NCBI GenBank assembly: GCA_002385545.1
Contig: DGDR01000209.1
Location: 1 to 5,718, forward strand
Length of the DNA stretch: 5,718 nt
Reading direction: 5' to 3'
Source of the DNA: Clostridium sp. UBA3947
GTDB taxonomy: Bacteria; Bacillota; Clostridia; Clostridiales; Clostridiaceae
The position numbers and the translations under genes are program-made. Shown here one piece after another: positions 5,698-5,718 of this stretch (positions are counted from its first letter, which is position 1; each line of letters starts with the position of its first letter). The notes beneath the pieces were generated by a model, which was given only the letters and a program-made list of their open reading frames with translations, searched no databases and was not told the origin of the DNA.

Positions 5698-5718
5698 TGT
5701 AACGAATACCCCCGGTTA

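Overview
The window is AT-rich, with AGGAGG-like ribosome binding sites, TTG starts, AGA/ATA/TTA-rich codon use and sigma-A-type promoters. This points to a low-GC Firmicute, most likely an anaerobic member of the Clostridia. The radical-SAM enzymes, a YkvI-type carrier and an MsmX/UgpC-type ATPase fit that assignment. The exact genus cannot be read from the sequence. There are five protein genes. I see no RNA gene, mobile element, CRISPR array or stretch longer than 300 bases without a gene.

Left part (minus strand, 59-2120): a YkvI-family membrane protein with a LeuT-like first helix is followed, 43 bases downstream, by a PflX-type (COG1313) radical-SAM protein. The short gap holds a well-formed sigma-A promoter whose -35 box overlaps the ykvI stop codon. 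A perfect 10-bp inverted repeat surrounds its -10 box and ends on the ribosome binding site of the radical-SAM gene. The two genes can therefore be transcribed together or separately.

Middle (2121-2296): a divergent intergenic region. It holds a minus-strand promoter for ykvI with a perfect 11-bp inverted repeat across its spacer and -10 box. On the other side is a strong ribosome binding site for a plus-strand lipoprotein gene. Both divergent genes start with TTG.

Right part (plus strand, 2297-5636): an unrecognised two-part lipoprotein with a Gly/Ser linker; a YhcC/YtqA-type (TIGR01212) radical-SAM protein; and an orphan sugar-type ABC ATPase (MsmX/UgpC/MalK group). The last has codon use typical of a strongly expressed gene and is closed by a clear rho-independent terminator at 5659-5697. 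The gaps between these genes are about 100 bases, so they may be separate transcription units rather than a tight operon.

The genes do not form an obvious single pathway. Most look like housekeeping or poorly characterised conserved genes. The strongest unexplained signals are the two inverted repeats laid over minus-strand promoters, the unassigned lipoprotein, and the pairing of an uncharacterised carrier with an uncharacterised radical-SAM enzyme.
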